A DNA stretch of 12,375 nt from JANOAR01 sp031411235. Its GTDB lineage: Bacteria; Verrucomicrobiota; Verrucomicrobiia; Verrucomicrobiales; Verrucomicrobiaceae. Below are positions 1-6,536 of this stretch, piece after piece. The notes beneath the pieces were generated by a model, which was given only the letters and a program-made list of their open reading frames with translations, did no database searches and was not told the origin of the DNA. The position numbers and the translations under genes were made by a program. Each line of letters starts with the position of its first letter. Positions within the stretch are counted from its first letter, which is position 1. The stretch lies in assembly GCA_031411235.1 (NCBI GenBank), contig JANOAR010000186.1, forward strand, positions 1 to 12,375. Reading direction: 5' to 3'.

Positions 1-62
1 GCACAAAACGGTAGTCAAGGGCCACTTGCAACCCAGCCAAAGCCCATGCAAAACACCCCACC

Positions 63-81
63 CACAGTGTCCTACATTGTG
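63..81. repeat. Short imperfect inverted repeat in the left-edge non-coding stretch
   Basis: CACAGTGT, a CCT loop, then ACATTGTG gives eight pairs, one of them G-U if read as plus-strand RNA. It lies in the 186-base stretch left of the pseudopilin-like gene, where no convincing gene is visible. An 8-base direct repeat, GAGGCATC, occurs at 81-88 and 129-136. The inverted repeat could be an operator for a gene beyond the left edge or a weak transcript-end hairpin for the minus-strand unit. There is no T-run to make it an intrinsic terminator, and chance is possible. Confidence 0.25.
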
Positions 82-186
82 AGGCATCGAGCCACCTTCT
101 GAATTACTCTTCGGTGTCTCTTTTCAATGAGGCATCACGAGTTTATGCCGGGCACGATGATAGAGGCTACAAGCCGACGCGCGGCG

Positions 187-753
187 CTATGGAGTGGCGG
201 CGCTCTGAGTCGCTCGCTCGTTCACCACGTCATCGGCGGTGTAGAGCTGGCGGTCTGGCCCGGCGGAGCGCACGTCGATGCTGCGGCTGCTGAGTTGGTG
301 CAAATGGTAGGGCGTGCCCCAGCGATCCAGCAAATGGCCCTGGGGGCCGATGGCGGGGTGGTCGGCGGCGATGACGGTGAGGTGCAGGGGATTGCTGCCC
401 GTGAGCACGCGGGCAAGGTCGCGGCTGTCGCCGATGGGGCGACCTTGGCGGTTCTGCATGTTGGAGAAATACTGTCCGATGAGTTGGTGCAGGGTATCTA
501 CATCTTCCGTTACCGTGCCGTCTGGGGCATTGAGCCGGACGGCGAGTGGCGAGGTGCGGGCAGCGCTCGTTTGGCTGGGGCGAGCAGCGGGGCGGGGCGT
601 TTGCTTGGTGCTCTCTGCACGAGTGCGCTCGACTGGGGTCGAGGCGGTTTTTTGTGCGCCATTGACGAGGCTGTTGCGCTGGCTTGAAACGAAGTAAAAC
701 AGTGCGCCAAGGGCAAGCGTCCAAAAGAGCCAACGCTGCCACTTTGCGACCAT
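187..753 (-). CDS. Membrane-anchored protein with type II secretion pseudopilin (GspG)-like C-terminus
   Basis: A 188-residue protein of unknown function. Residues about 8-24 form one hydrophobic segment after a short basic N-terminus, so it is probably anchored in the inner membrane with the rest outside. Residues 32-70 are a Pro/Ala/Thr/Arg-rich linker. The C-terminal part holds DRWGTPY (143-149) and SAGPDRQLYTADDVV (163-177). That layout is the one seen at the C-terminus of GspG-type pseudopilins, where an acidic loop binds calcium. There is no GFTLxE prepilin cleavage site, so it is not a normal pilin precursor. The ATG at 753 was chosen because it follows the DUF1501 stop codon by only 2 bases and directly precedes the membrane segment; the frame is open further upstream, inside the DUF1501 gene. 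The tight spacing implies translational coupling with the DUF1501 gene. The domain likeness is by motif only. Confidence 0.75.
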   Translation of the reverse strand: MVAKWQRWLFWTLALGALFYFVSSQRNSLVNGAQKTASTPVERTRAESTKQTPRPAARPSQTSAARTSPLAVRLNAPDGTVTEDVDTLHQLIGQYFSNMQNRQGRPIGDSRDLARVLTGSNPLHLTVIAADHPAIGPQGHLLDRWGTPYHLHQLSSRSIDVRSAGPDRQLYTADDVVNERATQSAATP

Positions 754-755
754 GT

Positions 756-2159
756 TTAAGGCAAGAAACCGAGCGGGTTGCTGCTGCTGCCTGTGCTGTA
801 AAAATTGCCAATGTTGGGCAGCACGTCGGCGAGTTGACCCTTGGGCACGCCGAGCCAAAGGGCCAACTCGGCGAAGTACTCGTCCACGGAAGTCGTGGGG
901 ATGAGGGTGCCACGGTCATCAATGGTGGTGGTGCCATCTTTGATGAGGCCGGGATACTGCCCATAGAGTCGGCGACCACTGACGGCACCGCCGACGACGA
1001 AGTGATTCCCACCCCAGGCGTGGTCGGAGCCTTTGCCATTGCTGGTCAGGGTGCGGGCGAAGTCAGACGCGGTGAAGAGCGTCACCTGATCCTGCATCCC
1101 CATGACCGTCAGTGCGTTGTAAAAAGCAGCGACGGCGGCATCGACGCGAGGGAGCTGCTCGGCCTGCCCGGTGATGAGGTCGGAGTGATGATCCCAGCCG
1201 CCGACTTCGACGAAGAAGGTCTGCCGGGTATGGCCCAGAGCGGTGCGCCCAGCGATGCTCTTGGCGACCATTTCGAGCATGTCGGCCACGTAGTTATCCG
1301 CAGGGAATACGGCAGCCGGCGGCAGGTTGGCGGAGGTGGAGGCGTTGAAGAGTTGGTAGGTCGTCATCGCGTCGAGTTTTTTACCCGTAAAGGCTTTCGA
1401 GAGCAGATGCTGGTAATCGAGTGCGAGCTGGCTATCCACGGCCTTGGTATAGACGCGGTCGCGGCTCCAGACATCAGTGGCGCTGGGGTCGTAGCCGTAG
1501 AGTTCCTCGGCTCCATTGGTGCCGATGGCATACTCATAGACATCATCGCCGGACTGCCAGATATTGCCGCCCGAGAGCGAGATGTTCATCGAGACGGTCT
1601 GGTTGCCATTCAGGCTGTGCAGGAGGTCGGCGGTGCGCCCACCCCAGCCTCGGGCGGAGCGGATGTCGGGCGTGGAGGTTTGCCACTGCTCGGTCTGGTC
1701 GGAGTGGGAGTAGAGGCCGAGGGGGAAGCGCGATGTGCCGTTGTCATAATCTGCCCGTGTGACGTGCTCGACCAAGGTGCCAACATTGGGGATGATGGCT
1801 GCGTGGCCTGCCTCAAATAAGGTCTGCAAGCCCGACAGCCCTGGGTGCAGCCCAAGCGAGAGGCCAGGGTTACCGAGTGGGGTGATGGGCAACAAGCTGG
1901 CCTGCGCTAGGGCCAAGTCGCTGCGGGTGGCGGCATACTGAGCGTACTCGCTTGTGCCGCGTGGGACGACGAGGTTGTAGGAGTCGATGCCGCCGGAAAA
2001 GAAGAGACACACCAGCGCTCGGTAGTCGGTAGGGCCCGGGGCAGCGCCTGCGACGCTGCCTGCGAGTTTCAGATTGAGCAGTGTGTTCAATATGGGCAGC
2101 GAACTGATCGCGGCGCAGTTGGCTTTGCCCAGAAAATGGCGGCGGGTGGTGGGTCTCAT
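756..2159 (-). CDS. DUF1501 family protein, Tat-exported
   Basis: A 467-residue DUF1501 protein, a family with an alkaline phosphatase/sulfatase-like fold but no settled function, abundant in Planctomycetota and Verrucomicrobiota. The N-terminus MRPTTRRHFLG carries a twin-arginine signal (R6-R7) followed by a hydrophobic stretch at about 15-35, so export in folded form by the Tat system is expected. Family hallmarks are visible: LVCLFFSGGIDSYNLVVP near residues 49-66, VEVGGWDHHSDL in the middle, and FTASDFARTL followed by GSDHAWGGNHFVVGG towards the C-terminus. The length is normal for the family. An in-frame extension to 2255 overlaps the end of the DUF1800 gene and lacks signal-peptide features, so the ATG at 2159 is preferred. 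It starts 17 bases after the DUF1800 stop and is almost certainly co-transcribed with it. No strong ribosome binding site is visible. Confidence 0.93.
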   Translation of the reverse strand: MRPTTRRHFLGKANCAAISSLPILNTLLNLKLAGSVAGAAPGPTDYRALVCLFFSGGIDSYNLVVPRGTSEYAQYAATRSDLALAQASLLPITPLGNPGLSLGLHPGLSGLQTLFEAGHAAIIPNVGTLVEHVTRADYDNGTSRFPLGLYSHSDQTEQWQTSTPDIRSARGWGGRTADLLHSLNGNQTVSMNISLSGGNIWQSGDDVYEYAIGTNGAEELYGYDPSATDVWSRDRVYTKAVDSQLALDYQHLLSKAFTGKKLDAMTTYQLFNASTSANLPPAAVFPADNYVADMLEMVAKSIAGRTALGHTRQTFFVEVGGWDHHSDLITGQAEQLPRVDAAVAAFYNALTVMGMQDQVTLFTASDFARTLTSNGKGSDHAWGGNHFVVGGAVSGRRLYGQYPGLIKDGTTTIDDRGTLIPTTSVDEYFAELALWLGVPKGQLADVLPNIGNFYSTGSSSNPLGFLP

Positions 2160-2176
2160 GGCAGTGGCGTGAAAGA

Positions 2177-4246
2177 TTAACGAAGGACGGCAAACTCCGG
2201 CGAAGTCGAGATCAGATAGATGGCGATATTGATGCGCTCCGTCTGCCACTCCCAACTGTAGTTTTCAGCGCTGAGGTCTTCGATGGCCTCGCGGATGATC
2301 TGGTGCTGCTCGGCAGGCAGCGTGCCGCCAGTGAGCACGAGATCCAGGCGACGCAACAGCGCTGGCACATCATTGTAGAGGGCTTTCTCGGCGGTTACAT
2401 TGGCCTTCACGCGATACTTGGCATTGCTCTCGCCCCAGCGGGCGAAGTCGTTGCGGATGACGTTGTAGTAGTAGTTGCTGGTCGAGAGGGCGCTGATGGC
2501 ATTGAGAATCTGGAACTCGGGAGCCACCAGCCCAGCGTCATTGATGGGGCCGGGAGGCGCATAACCAGGGCGGTAAAAGTTGAACACACTCGGGGCGCTG
2601 AGTGGCTGCTGGTAGAGGACTTGATCGAGGTAACTCAGCCGATACAAGCCCGAGGTGGAGGCCGCATTGAAGGCTCGGGCGAGGTTCACCGTGCGCAGGT
2701 AGGGCTCGCGGATTTTGCCAAAGTTTGCGCTGGCGAGCGAAGCGGGGCTGCGTGCCTCGCTATCGAGTAGGATAGCTTTTAAAATCGCCTGCATGTCGCC
2801 GCGCACTCCATTGCCATTGTTGGCAAATTTTGCCGCCACGCGGCCCACGTAGGCCGGCGAGGGATTCGAGGTGACGAAGCGCTGGATGAGCTGCTTGCAG
2901 ATGAAGGGGGCAGTGCTCGGGTGGTTAAATAAGCAGTCGAGAGCGGCATTCAGATCGAGCAGCCCAGCGGTGCCCACATCGGGGTCGCTGGCCGTGCGGG
3001 CAGGCAGCGTGATGCCGCTGAGCAAGGTCTTGGCCCCCACATCATGCTCCTCGTCCCACATGAGCATGGGCACGAGGTAGTTGCTCGGTGGGTAGTAGAA
3101 GTTGGTCTGCGCCCGCGCTTTGCCGCCGAAGCTCATGCCCGTGAAGACGCGGGCGAATTCCGCGATGGTGCCGTTGTCATACGTCGGGATCGGCTGGCCC
3201 AGGCCATCGAGCATTCGAGTGCCATCGGCGTTCAGTTCCCACAGGCCAATGGTGAAGAGCTGCATGATCTCGCGGGCGAAGTTTTGGTCGGGGTAGGTGC
3301 CTTCCACGGGGTCAGCCTTGCGGTTTTGCAAATGGCTCAGATACACGCCCATGCAGGGATGCGTGGCCACGTCGTAGAGCAGTGCGCGGAAGTTGCCAAA
3401 GCTGTGGCGCAGCAGCATGTCGTAGTAGTTCTCCATGCCGATGGCTTCATTGCTCAGCGTGTCCATGTGGTCGCTGATGACGAAGATCTGACTCAGGGCG
3501 AAGGCCATGCGCTGGCGCAGGGGGTCGGGAGCCTGGGCCTTGCCGCCGGGATAGAGCGCGGGCACACCCATCGCACGGTTCCACCACGACACCGCCTTGG
3601 CATCCCAGTTCACGCTTTGTTTGCTGCGCTTCATCCAGTCGAGGTAGGGCTGGTGGTAGCCGACGGGGCGGCGGAACTGGTCGTTGATCCAGTTCTCGAA
3701 GCCCAGCGACATCACCGTCTGCACATTCTGTGGGATGATGTCGGTATCCAAGGCTGAGTCGGAGTCGGGGCCAAAGGCCGCCTGGATGAGAAACCTCGCC
3801 GCCGCCTTCGCCCCTGGTTTTGTCGTCGATGCGTTGCCCAGCACGAGGGTGGCCTTGGTCTTCGCCACGCTGGTATCGAGCGTATAGCCCACACCTGGCA
3901 GTAGGGTGACGTGGATGCTCTCCACAGGCTCATTCAGAGTATCGGCGATGGGCGTGAAGCTCAGCCACGCCTCTCGTTCGCCATTAGGAACGAGCAGCGT
4001 CGTGCCCACTGGCATCGTGTAGTCGGTGCCGCGCGTGGCCGTGCCACTGATGGCGAAATTGATCGTAATATCGCCCACAGAGCCATTGCGCCGCACGGCG
4101 ACCATGCCCGCGTCGGGCCAGTCCTCGCGCATGTCACCGTCCATCACGATGATATTCACCACAGGCGTCTGCACCTGGGCTTTTGAAGTGGCGGATAACA
4201 TAGCCCACATCGAAATGGCGAGCAGAAGGAGGGATCGTGACTTCAT
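2177..4246 (-). CDS. DUF1800 family exported protein with N-terminal Calx-beta domain
   Basis: A 689-residue exported protein. Residues 1-23 form a Sec signal peptide (basic start, LLLLAISMWAML core, probable cleavage after SKA). Residues about 28-137 look like a Calx-beta domain, a calcium-binding beta-sandwich found in surface proteins, with the typical ISGTATRGTDYTMP segment. From about 146 (AARFLIQAAFGP) to the end lies the DUF1800 domain, including FAREIMQLFTIGLWELN and GMSF-type motifs. DUF1800 has no established biochemical role, but its gene is very commonly beside a DUF1501 gene, as here. The frame is intact with no sign of a shift. It is the first gene of a minus-strand unit, and a promoter-like sequence at 4297-4325 gives an untranslated leader of about 45 bases. 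The start codon is well supported by the signal peptide. Confidence 0.93.
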   Translation of the reverse strand: MKSRSLLLLAISMWAMLSATSKAQVQTPVVNIIVMDGDMREDWPDAGMVAVRRNGSVGDITINFAISGTATRGTDYTMPVGTTLLVPNGEREAWLSFTPIADTLNEPVESIHVTLLPGVGYTLDTSVAKTKATLVLGNASTTKPGAKAAARFLIQAAFGPDSDSALDTDIIPQNVQTVMSLGFENWINDQFRRPVGYHQPYLDWMKRSKQSVNWDAKAVSWWNRAMGVPALYPGGKAQAPDPLRQRMAFALSQIFVISDHMDTLSNEAIGMENYYDMLLRHSFGNFRALLYDVATHPCMGVYLSHLQNRKADPVEGTYPDQNFAREIMQLFTIGLWELNADGTRMLDGLGQPIPTYDNGTIAEFARVFTGMSFGGKARAQTNFYYPPSNYLVPMLMWDEEHDVGAKTLLSGITLPARTASDPDVGTAGLLDLNAALDCLFNHPSTAPFICKQLIQRFVTSNPSPAYVGRVAAKFANNGNGVRGDMQAILKAILLDSEARSPASLASANFGKIREPYLRTVNLARAFNAASTSGLYRLSYLDQVLYQQPLSAPSVFNFYRPGYAPPGPINDAGLVAPEFQILNAISALSTSNYYYNVIRNDFARWGESNAKYRVKANVTAEKALYNDVPALLRRLDLVLTGGTLPAEQHQIIREAIEDLSAENYSWEWQTERINIAIYLISTSPEFAVLR

Positions 4247-4296
4247 AAGCGATGACGATGAGTGAGAGAAAAAGCGAATGTACTCAATAGCTGCGT

Positions 4297-4325
4297 ATTA
4301 AAGGTGGGTGCCCACCGATAGGCAA
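4297..4325 (-). promoter_or_regulatory. Predicted sigma70-type promoter of the DUF1800-DUF1501 unit
   Basis: Reading the minus strand, TTGCCT (4325-4320; 4 of 6 to TTGACA) is followed by a 17-base spacer and TTTAAT (4302-4297; 5 of 6 to TATAAT). Transcription would begin near 4290, about 45 bases before the DUF1800 ATG. The -35 box overlaps one palindrome and the spacer is largely filled by another, which suggests regulation. This is a prediction from consensus matches in a region of only 121 bases between genes. Confidence 0.5.
4303..4316. promoter_or_regulatory. Palindrome GGTGGG-TG-CCCACC filling the promoter spacer (operator or terminator)
   Basis: Two perfect 6-base arms flank a 2-base centre. 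On the minus strand it is followed directly by TTTAAT. It can be read in two ways: as an operator between the -35 and -10 boxes of the DUF1800 promoter, or as a short intrinsic terminator (5-base stem, 4-base loop, short T-run) for the rcnA transcript arriving from the right. Both may apply. The stem is short for an efficient terminator. Confidence 0.4.
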
Positions 4326-4333
4326 GCGCTTGC
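4322..4333. promoter_or_regulatory. Perfect 12-base palindrome GCAAGCGCTTGC, LacI-family-like operator candidate
   Basis: This exact palindrome has a central CG and AAGCGCTT core, the general pattern of LacI/GalR-family operators (AA-R-CG-Y-TT). It overlaps the predicted -35 box of the DUF1800 promoter, a classic position for repression. No LacI-type regulator gene is in the window, so the regulator is unknown. Confidence 0.4.
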
Positions 4334-4367
4334 ATCAACAGCGCTACGTAAAATGTGCTCTTGAAAA

Positions 4368-5615
4368 TCAGTGCTGATGGCCCGCCCCATGGCCATGCAG
4401 CCCCTGCCAGCCTTGCCACGCCATGAAGGCCGCTAACAGCACCAGTAGCGCACAGGAAATATAGGGCGCACGGCGCATCCACTCGCCGAAGCCGCTAAAC
4501 CTTTTCTGTGCGTGCTGCACACTCCACGCGGCGATGACGCCGACGATGACCATCGTCAACGCGAGGCCAAAACTGAACGCGCCTACCAGAGCAAAGCCCA
4601 GTGTCGCCCGCTTGATCTGCAAGCACACCAGTAAGATCGTAAAGGCCGCCGGACACGGCATCAGCCCACCCGTGATGCCAAACAGAATGATCTGCGGCGT
4701 CGTCACCGCCCGGTCGGCGAAGCGCCGCGCAATGTCCTGCGCATGGGCACGCTCATGGGCGTCCTGATACGCCCCGCCATCGGCCTCCGGCTCCTGCACC
4801 ACCGCTGGGGCTGTGCCCTCGCCCTGCGTCTCGTCGTTGAATCGCAGGCGATACGTATGGGCATGGTCGCCATGCCCCATGCTGACGACGGCGACAAAGC
4901 TGTACGGCTCTGGCACCATCGCCGTGGCTTGCCAGCAATCGCCCTGGGGCTCAAAGACAAAACGCTGGATACTGCCATCCAAGCGAGCCGTTTCGAGGCC
5001 CATGATCGTGCCCTTGGGCAGTGGCACCAACTGCCCATTCGCTCGGCAGGGGTAGATGCAAAAATAGGCAGCGCCCTGCCTCGACTCGATGGCGATTTTT
5101 AGCCAGCCATGCCCCGTATCCAGCATCACGCTACGCGGCGGGGCCGTGCGCTGGCGCAGGCGTGCAGGTGCGGCGAGACCCGCAGGCACCGCCAGTTCCA
5201 CCGCTGCTGGCATCGGCGAGGCCGCCTCTTCGCCAAAGCCGTGCCCCTGCCCATGAGCCGCTGCCTCGGCCACCTCGCTGCGCGTGCGTAGAAACATCCA
5301 CACCGCCAGCCCCAGAATCATCGCCGCCGACACCAGATGAAAGTAGGGCTCCGTCTCCGCGACATTCCAATGGCTACCGTAGTTCAGCGCCAGCGCCGCC
5401 AGCACCCAGATGATCAGCGAGTGCGAGATCGCCGCCGAGAGCCCGAGCAAAACCGCCTGCCACACAGTGCCACGCACCGCGATGATGAACGCTGCCATCA
5501 TCGTCTTAGAATGCCCCGGCTCCAGCCCGTGCAACGCCCCGAGCAAGATGGCCACAGGCACGTAGAGCCACACATGAGCGCTACCGCTTTGGATGAGTTG
5601 AGCAATATCAGTCAT
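4368..5615 (-). CDS. rcnA: Nickel/cobalt efflux protein RcnA (NicO family)
   Basis: A 415-residue inner-membrane exporter that removes Ni(II)/Co(II) from the cytoplasm. From the ATG at 5615 the N-terminus follows the enterobacterial RcnA pattern closely: a short lead, then ILLGALHGLEPGHSKTMMAA (23-42) with the metal-handling His29 and His35, and more membrane helices up to about 109. The C-terminal half has YQDAHERAHAQDIARRF (just after 280), GGLMPCPAA and further helices, ending in a His-rich HGHGAGHQH tail. Where E. coli RcnA has a His-rich loop, this protein has a short HGQGHG stretch and then an extra beta-rich domain (about 160-260) ending with HGDHAH (247-252). The protein is therefore longer than the roughly 270 residues of E. 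coli RcnA. An upstream in-frame extension to 5696 lacks any family similarity. It is divergent from the lipoprotein gene. No rcnR-type regulator gene is visible beside it. Confidence 0.9.
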   Translation of the reverse strand: MTDIAQLIQSGSAHVWLYVPVAILLGALHGLEPGHSKTMMAAFIIAVRGTVWQAVLLGLSAAISHSLIIWVLAALALNYGSHWNVAETEPYFHLVSAAMILGLAVWMFLRTRSEVAEAAAHGQGHGFGEEAASPMPAAVELAVPAGLAAPARLRQRTAPPRSVMLDTGHGWLKIAIESRQGAAYFCIYPCRANGQLVPLPKGTIMGLETARLDGSIQRFVFEPQGDCWQATAMVPEPYSFVAVVSMGHGDHAHTYRLRFNDETQGEGTAPAVVQEPEADGGAYQDAHERAHAQDIARRFADRAVTTPQIILFGITGGLMPCPAAFTILLVCLQIKRATLGFALVGAFSFGLALTMVIVGVIAAWSVQHAQKRFSGFGEWMRRAPYISCALLVLLAAFMAWQGWQGLHGHGAGHQH

Positions 5616-5681
5616 GGAGTTGGCCTTTACGCCGGGGACAATACGCCTGCCAACCCAGAATTGACCCTGATTTACAAGGCA

Positions 5682-5692
5682 TACCCCAGGGG
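5682..5692. promoter_or_regulatory. G/C-tract inverted repeat, possible metal-responsive operator upstream of rcnA
   Basis: TACCCCAGGGG contains CCCC-A-GGGG and sits about 70 bases before the rcnA start, in the 270-base divergent region (5616-5885). RcnR/CsoR-family repressors recognise sites with TA-flanked C/G tracts, so this resembles one, but only the left arm carries the TA flank. No convincing -35/-10 pair was found in the 270 bases for either gene. C-rich runs also occur at 5748-5752 and 5801-5806, so chance is a real alternative. Confidence 0.22.
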
Positions 5693-5885
5693 CCATGACG
5701 GCGTCAGCAGTTCCGGCGATGAGTTCACCCGACTGCTCTATCTTTCGCCCCCGAGACCTCGTCGAGCGGCGTTAATCCCTCGCAACTCTCTCTGCTACCT
5801 GCCCCCCAAAAAAATCTTCGCCAGCACCGCATCACCCGTTCAAGGCATTTGCTTCCCTCGGCGCTCGCGATTAACTCCACCTCTC

Positions 5886-6515
5886 ATGTTCAAGCTCCAC
5901 AGCCTCGCCTTGCTCGCCCTCCTCGGCTTCACCAGTTGCACCCACACACAGGTCAGCCTGGACTACAAACCCCGCGAAGGTTCCATGCGCATGGGCGAGC
6001 CCGTGATGGCGGTCGGAAATTTTGTCAATATGCGCCGCGAAGGCCCCTTCTTCCTCGGTATCGCCACCACCGCCCTCGGTACCCCTGTGGAAATGCTCGA
6101 AATGCGCGTACCCGTCGAGGAAGCCGTCCACAATGCCTTCCTCCATGCCATCGTCGCCCGTGGCATGGATGCCCAGGCTAATAGCGCCAAGTATTTCATC
6201 AGCGGCGAAGTCCTTCAACTCAGTTGCCGTCAAGTCAGCCGCCCCTACGCCATGGCGAGGCTGCGCGTAAACCTCGTCTCCGCCGCCAATGGCCGCGTCA
6301 TCTTCAGCCGCATCTTCACCGCCGAACGCCAAGACGCCGGCTACTACATGGCCCAGGGCAATGTCGCCAGCGTGCTCCGGGAACTCGCCAGCCGAGCCCT
6401 GCAAGACGCCGTCGATCATGCCATCGACGATGCCGAACTGCGCGGCAGGATGAATGGCGATAGCAAGCGCCGCTACCAGCGCTACGACCTGCCCAACAGG
6501 ATTGATATTTTGTAG
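5886..6515 (+). CDS. Uncharacterised lipoprotein
   Basis: A 209-residue protein. Residues 1-17 form a lipoprotein-type signal (MFKLHSLALLALLGFTS) before Cys18; Phe at -3 is unusual for the lipobox, but the charge and hydrophobic pattern fit. The mature part alternates predicted strands and helices, with EEAVHNAFLHAIVARGMDA, then KYFISGEVLQLSCRQVS, and a late helix rich in Ala/Glu/Asp (SVLRELASRALQDAVDHAI). The order 'subunit-like helix, ISGEV strand, amphipathic strands' recalls YajG-like and ABC-auxiliary lipoproteins, but I cannot assign a family. The ATG at 5886 was chosen for the signal peptide; the upstream open frame has no protein-like features. It converges with the AhbAB-like gene across only 21 bases with no obvious terminator. 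Confidence 0.8.
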   Translation: MFKLHSLALLALLGFTSCTHTQVSLDYKPREGSMRMGEPVMAVGNFVNMRREGPFFLGIATTALGTPVEMLEMRVPVEEAVHNAFLHAIVARGMDAQANSAKYFISGEVLQLSCRQVSRPYAMARLRVNLVSAANGRVIFSRIFTAERQDAGYYMAQGNVASVLRELASRALQDAVDHAIDDAELRGRMNGDSKRRYQRYDLPNRIDIL

Positions 6516-6536
6516 CTTAGCCGCCGCAAACCCACC

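Noticed and set aside
81..136. Direct repeat GAGGCATC (81-88, 129-136), considered as an attachment-site or repeat-array sign
   Set aside because: Only two 8-base copies, no further units, no integrase or tRNA nearby.
684..1820. Long plus-strand open frame of 378 codons opposite the DUF1501 gene
   Set aside because: Antisense shadow of a clear DUF1501 gene; such long frames are common in high-GC DNA and the translation has no recognisable domain.
3044..3757. Plus-strand open frame opposite the DUF1800 gene
   Set aside because: Low-complexity His/Val/Ala-rich antisense translation over a well-supported DUF1800 domain.
5337..5885. Upstream extension of the lipoprotein frame
   Set aside because: It overlaps rcnA in antisense and would bury the lipoprotein signal peptide 183 residues into the protein.
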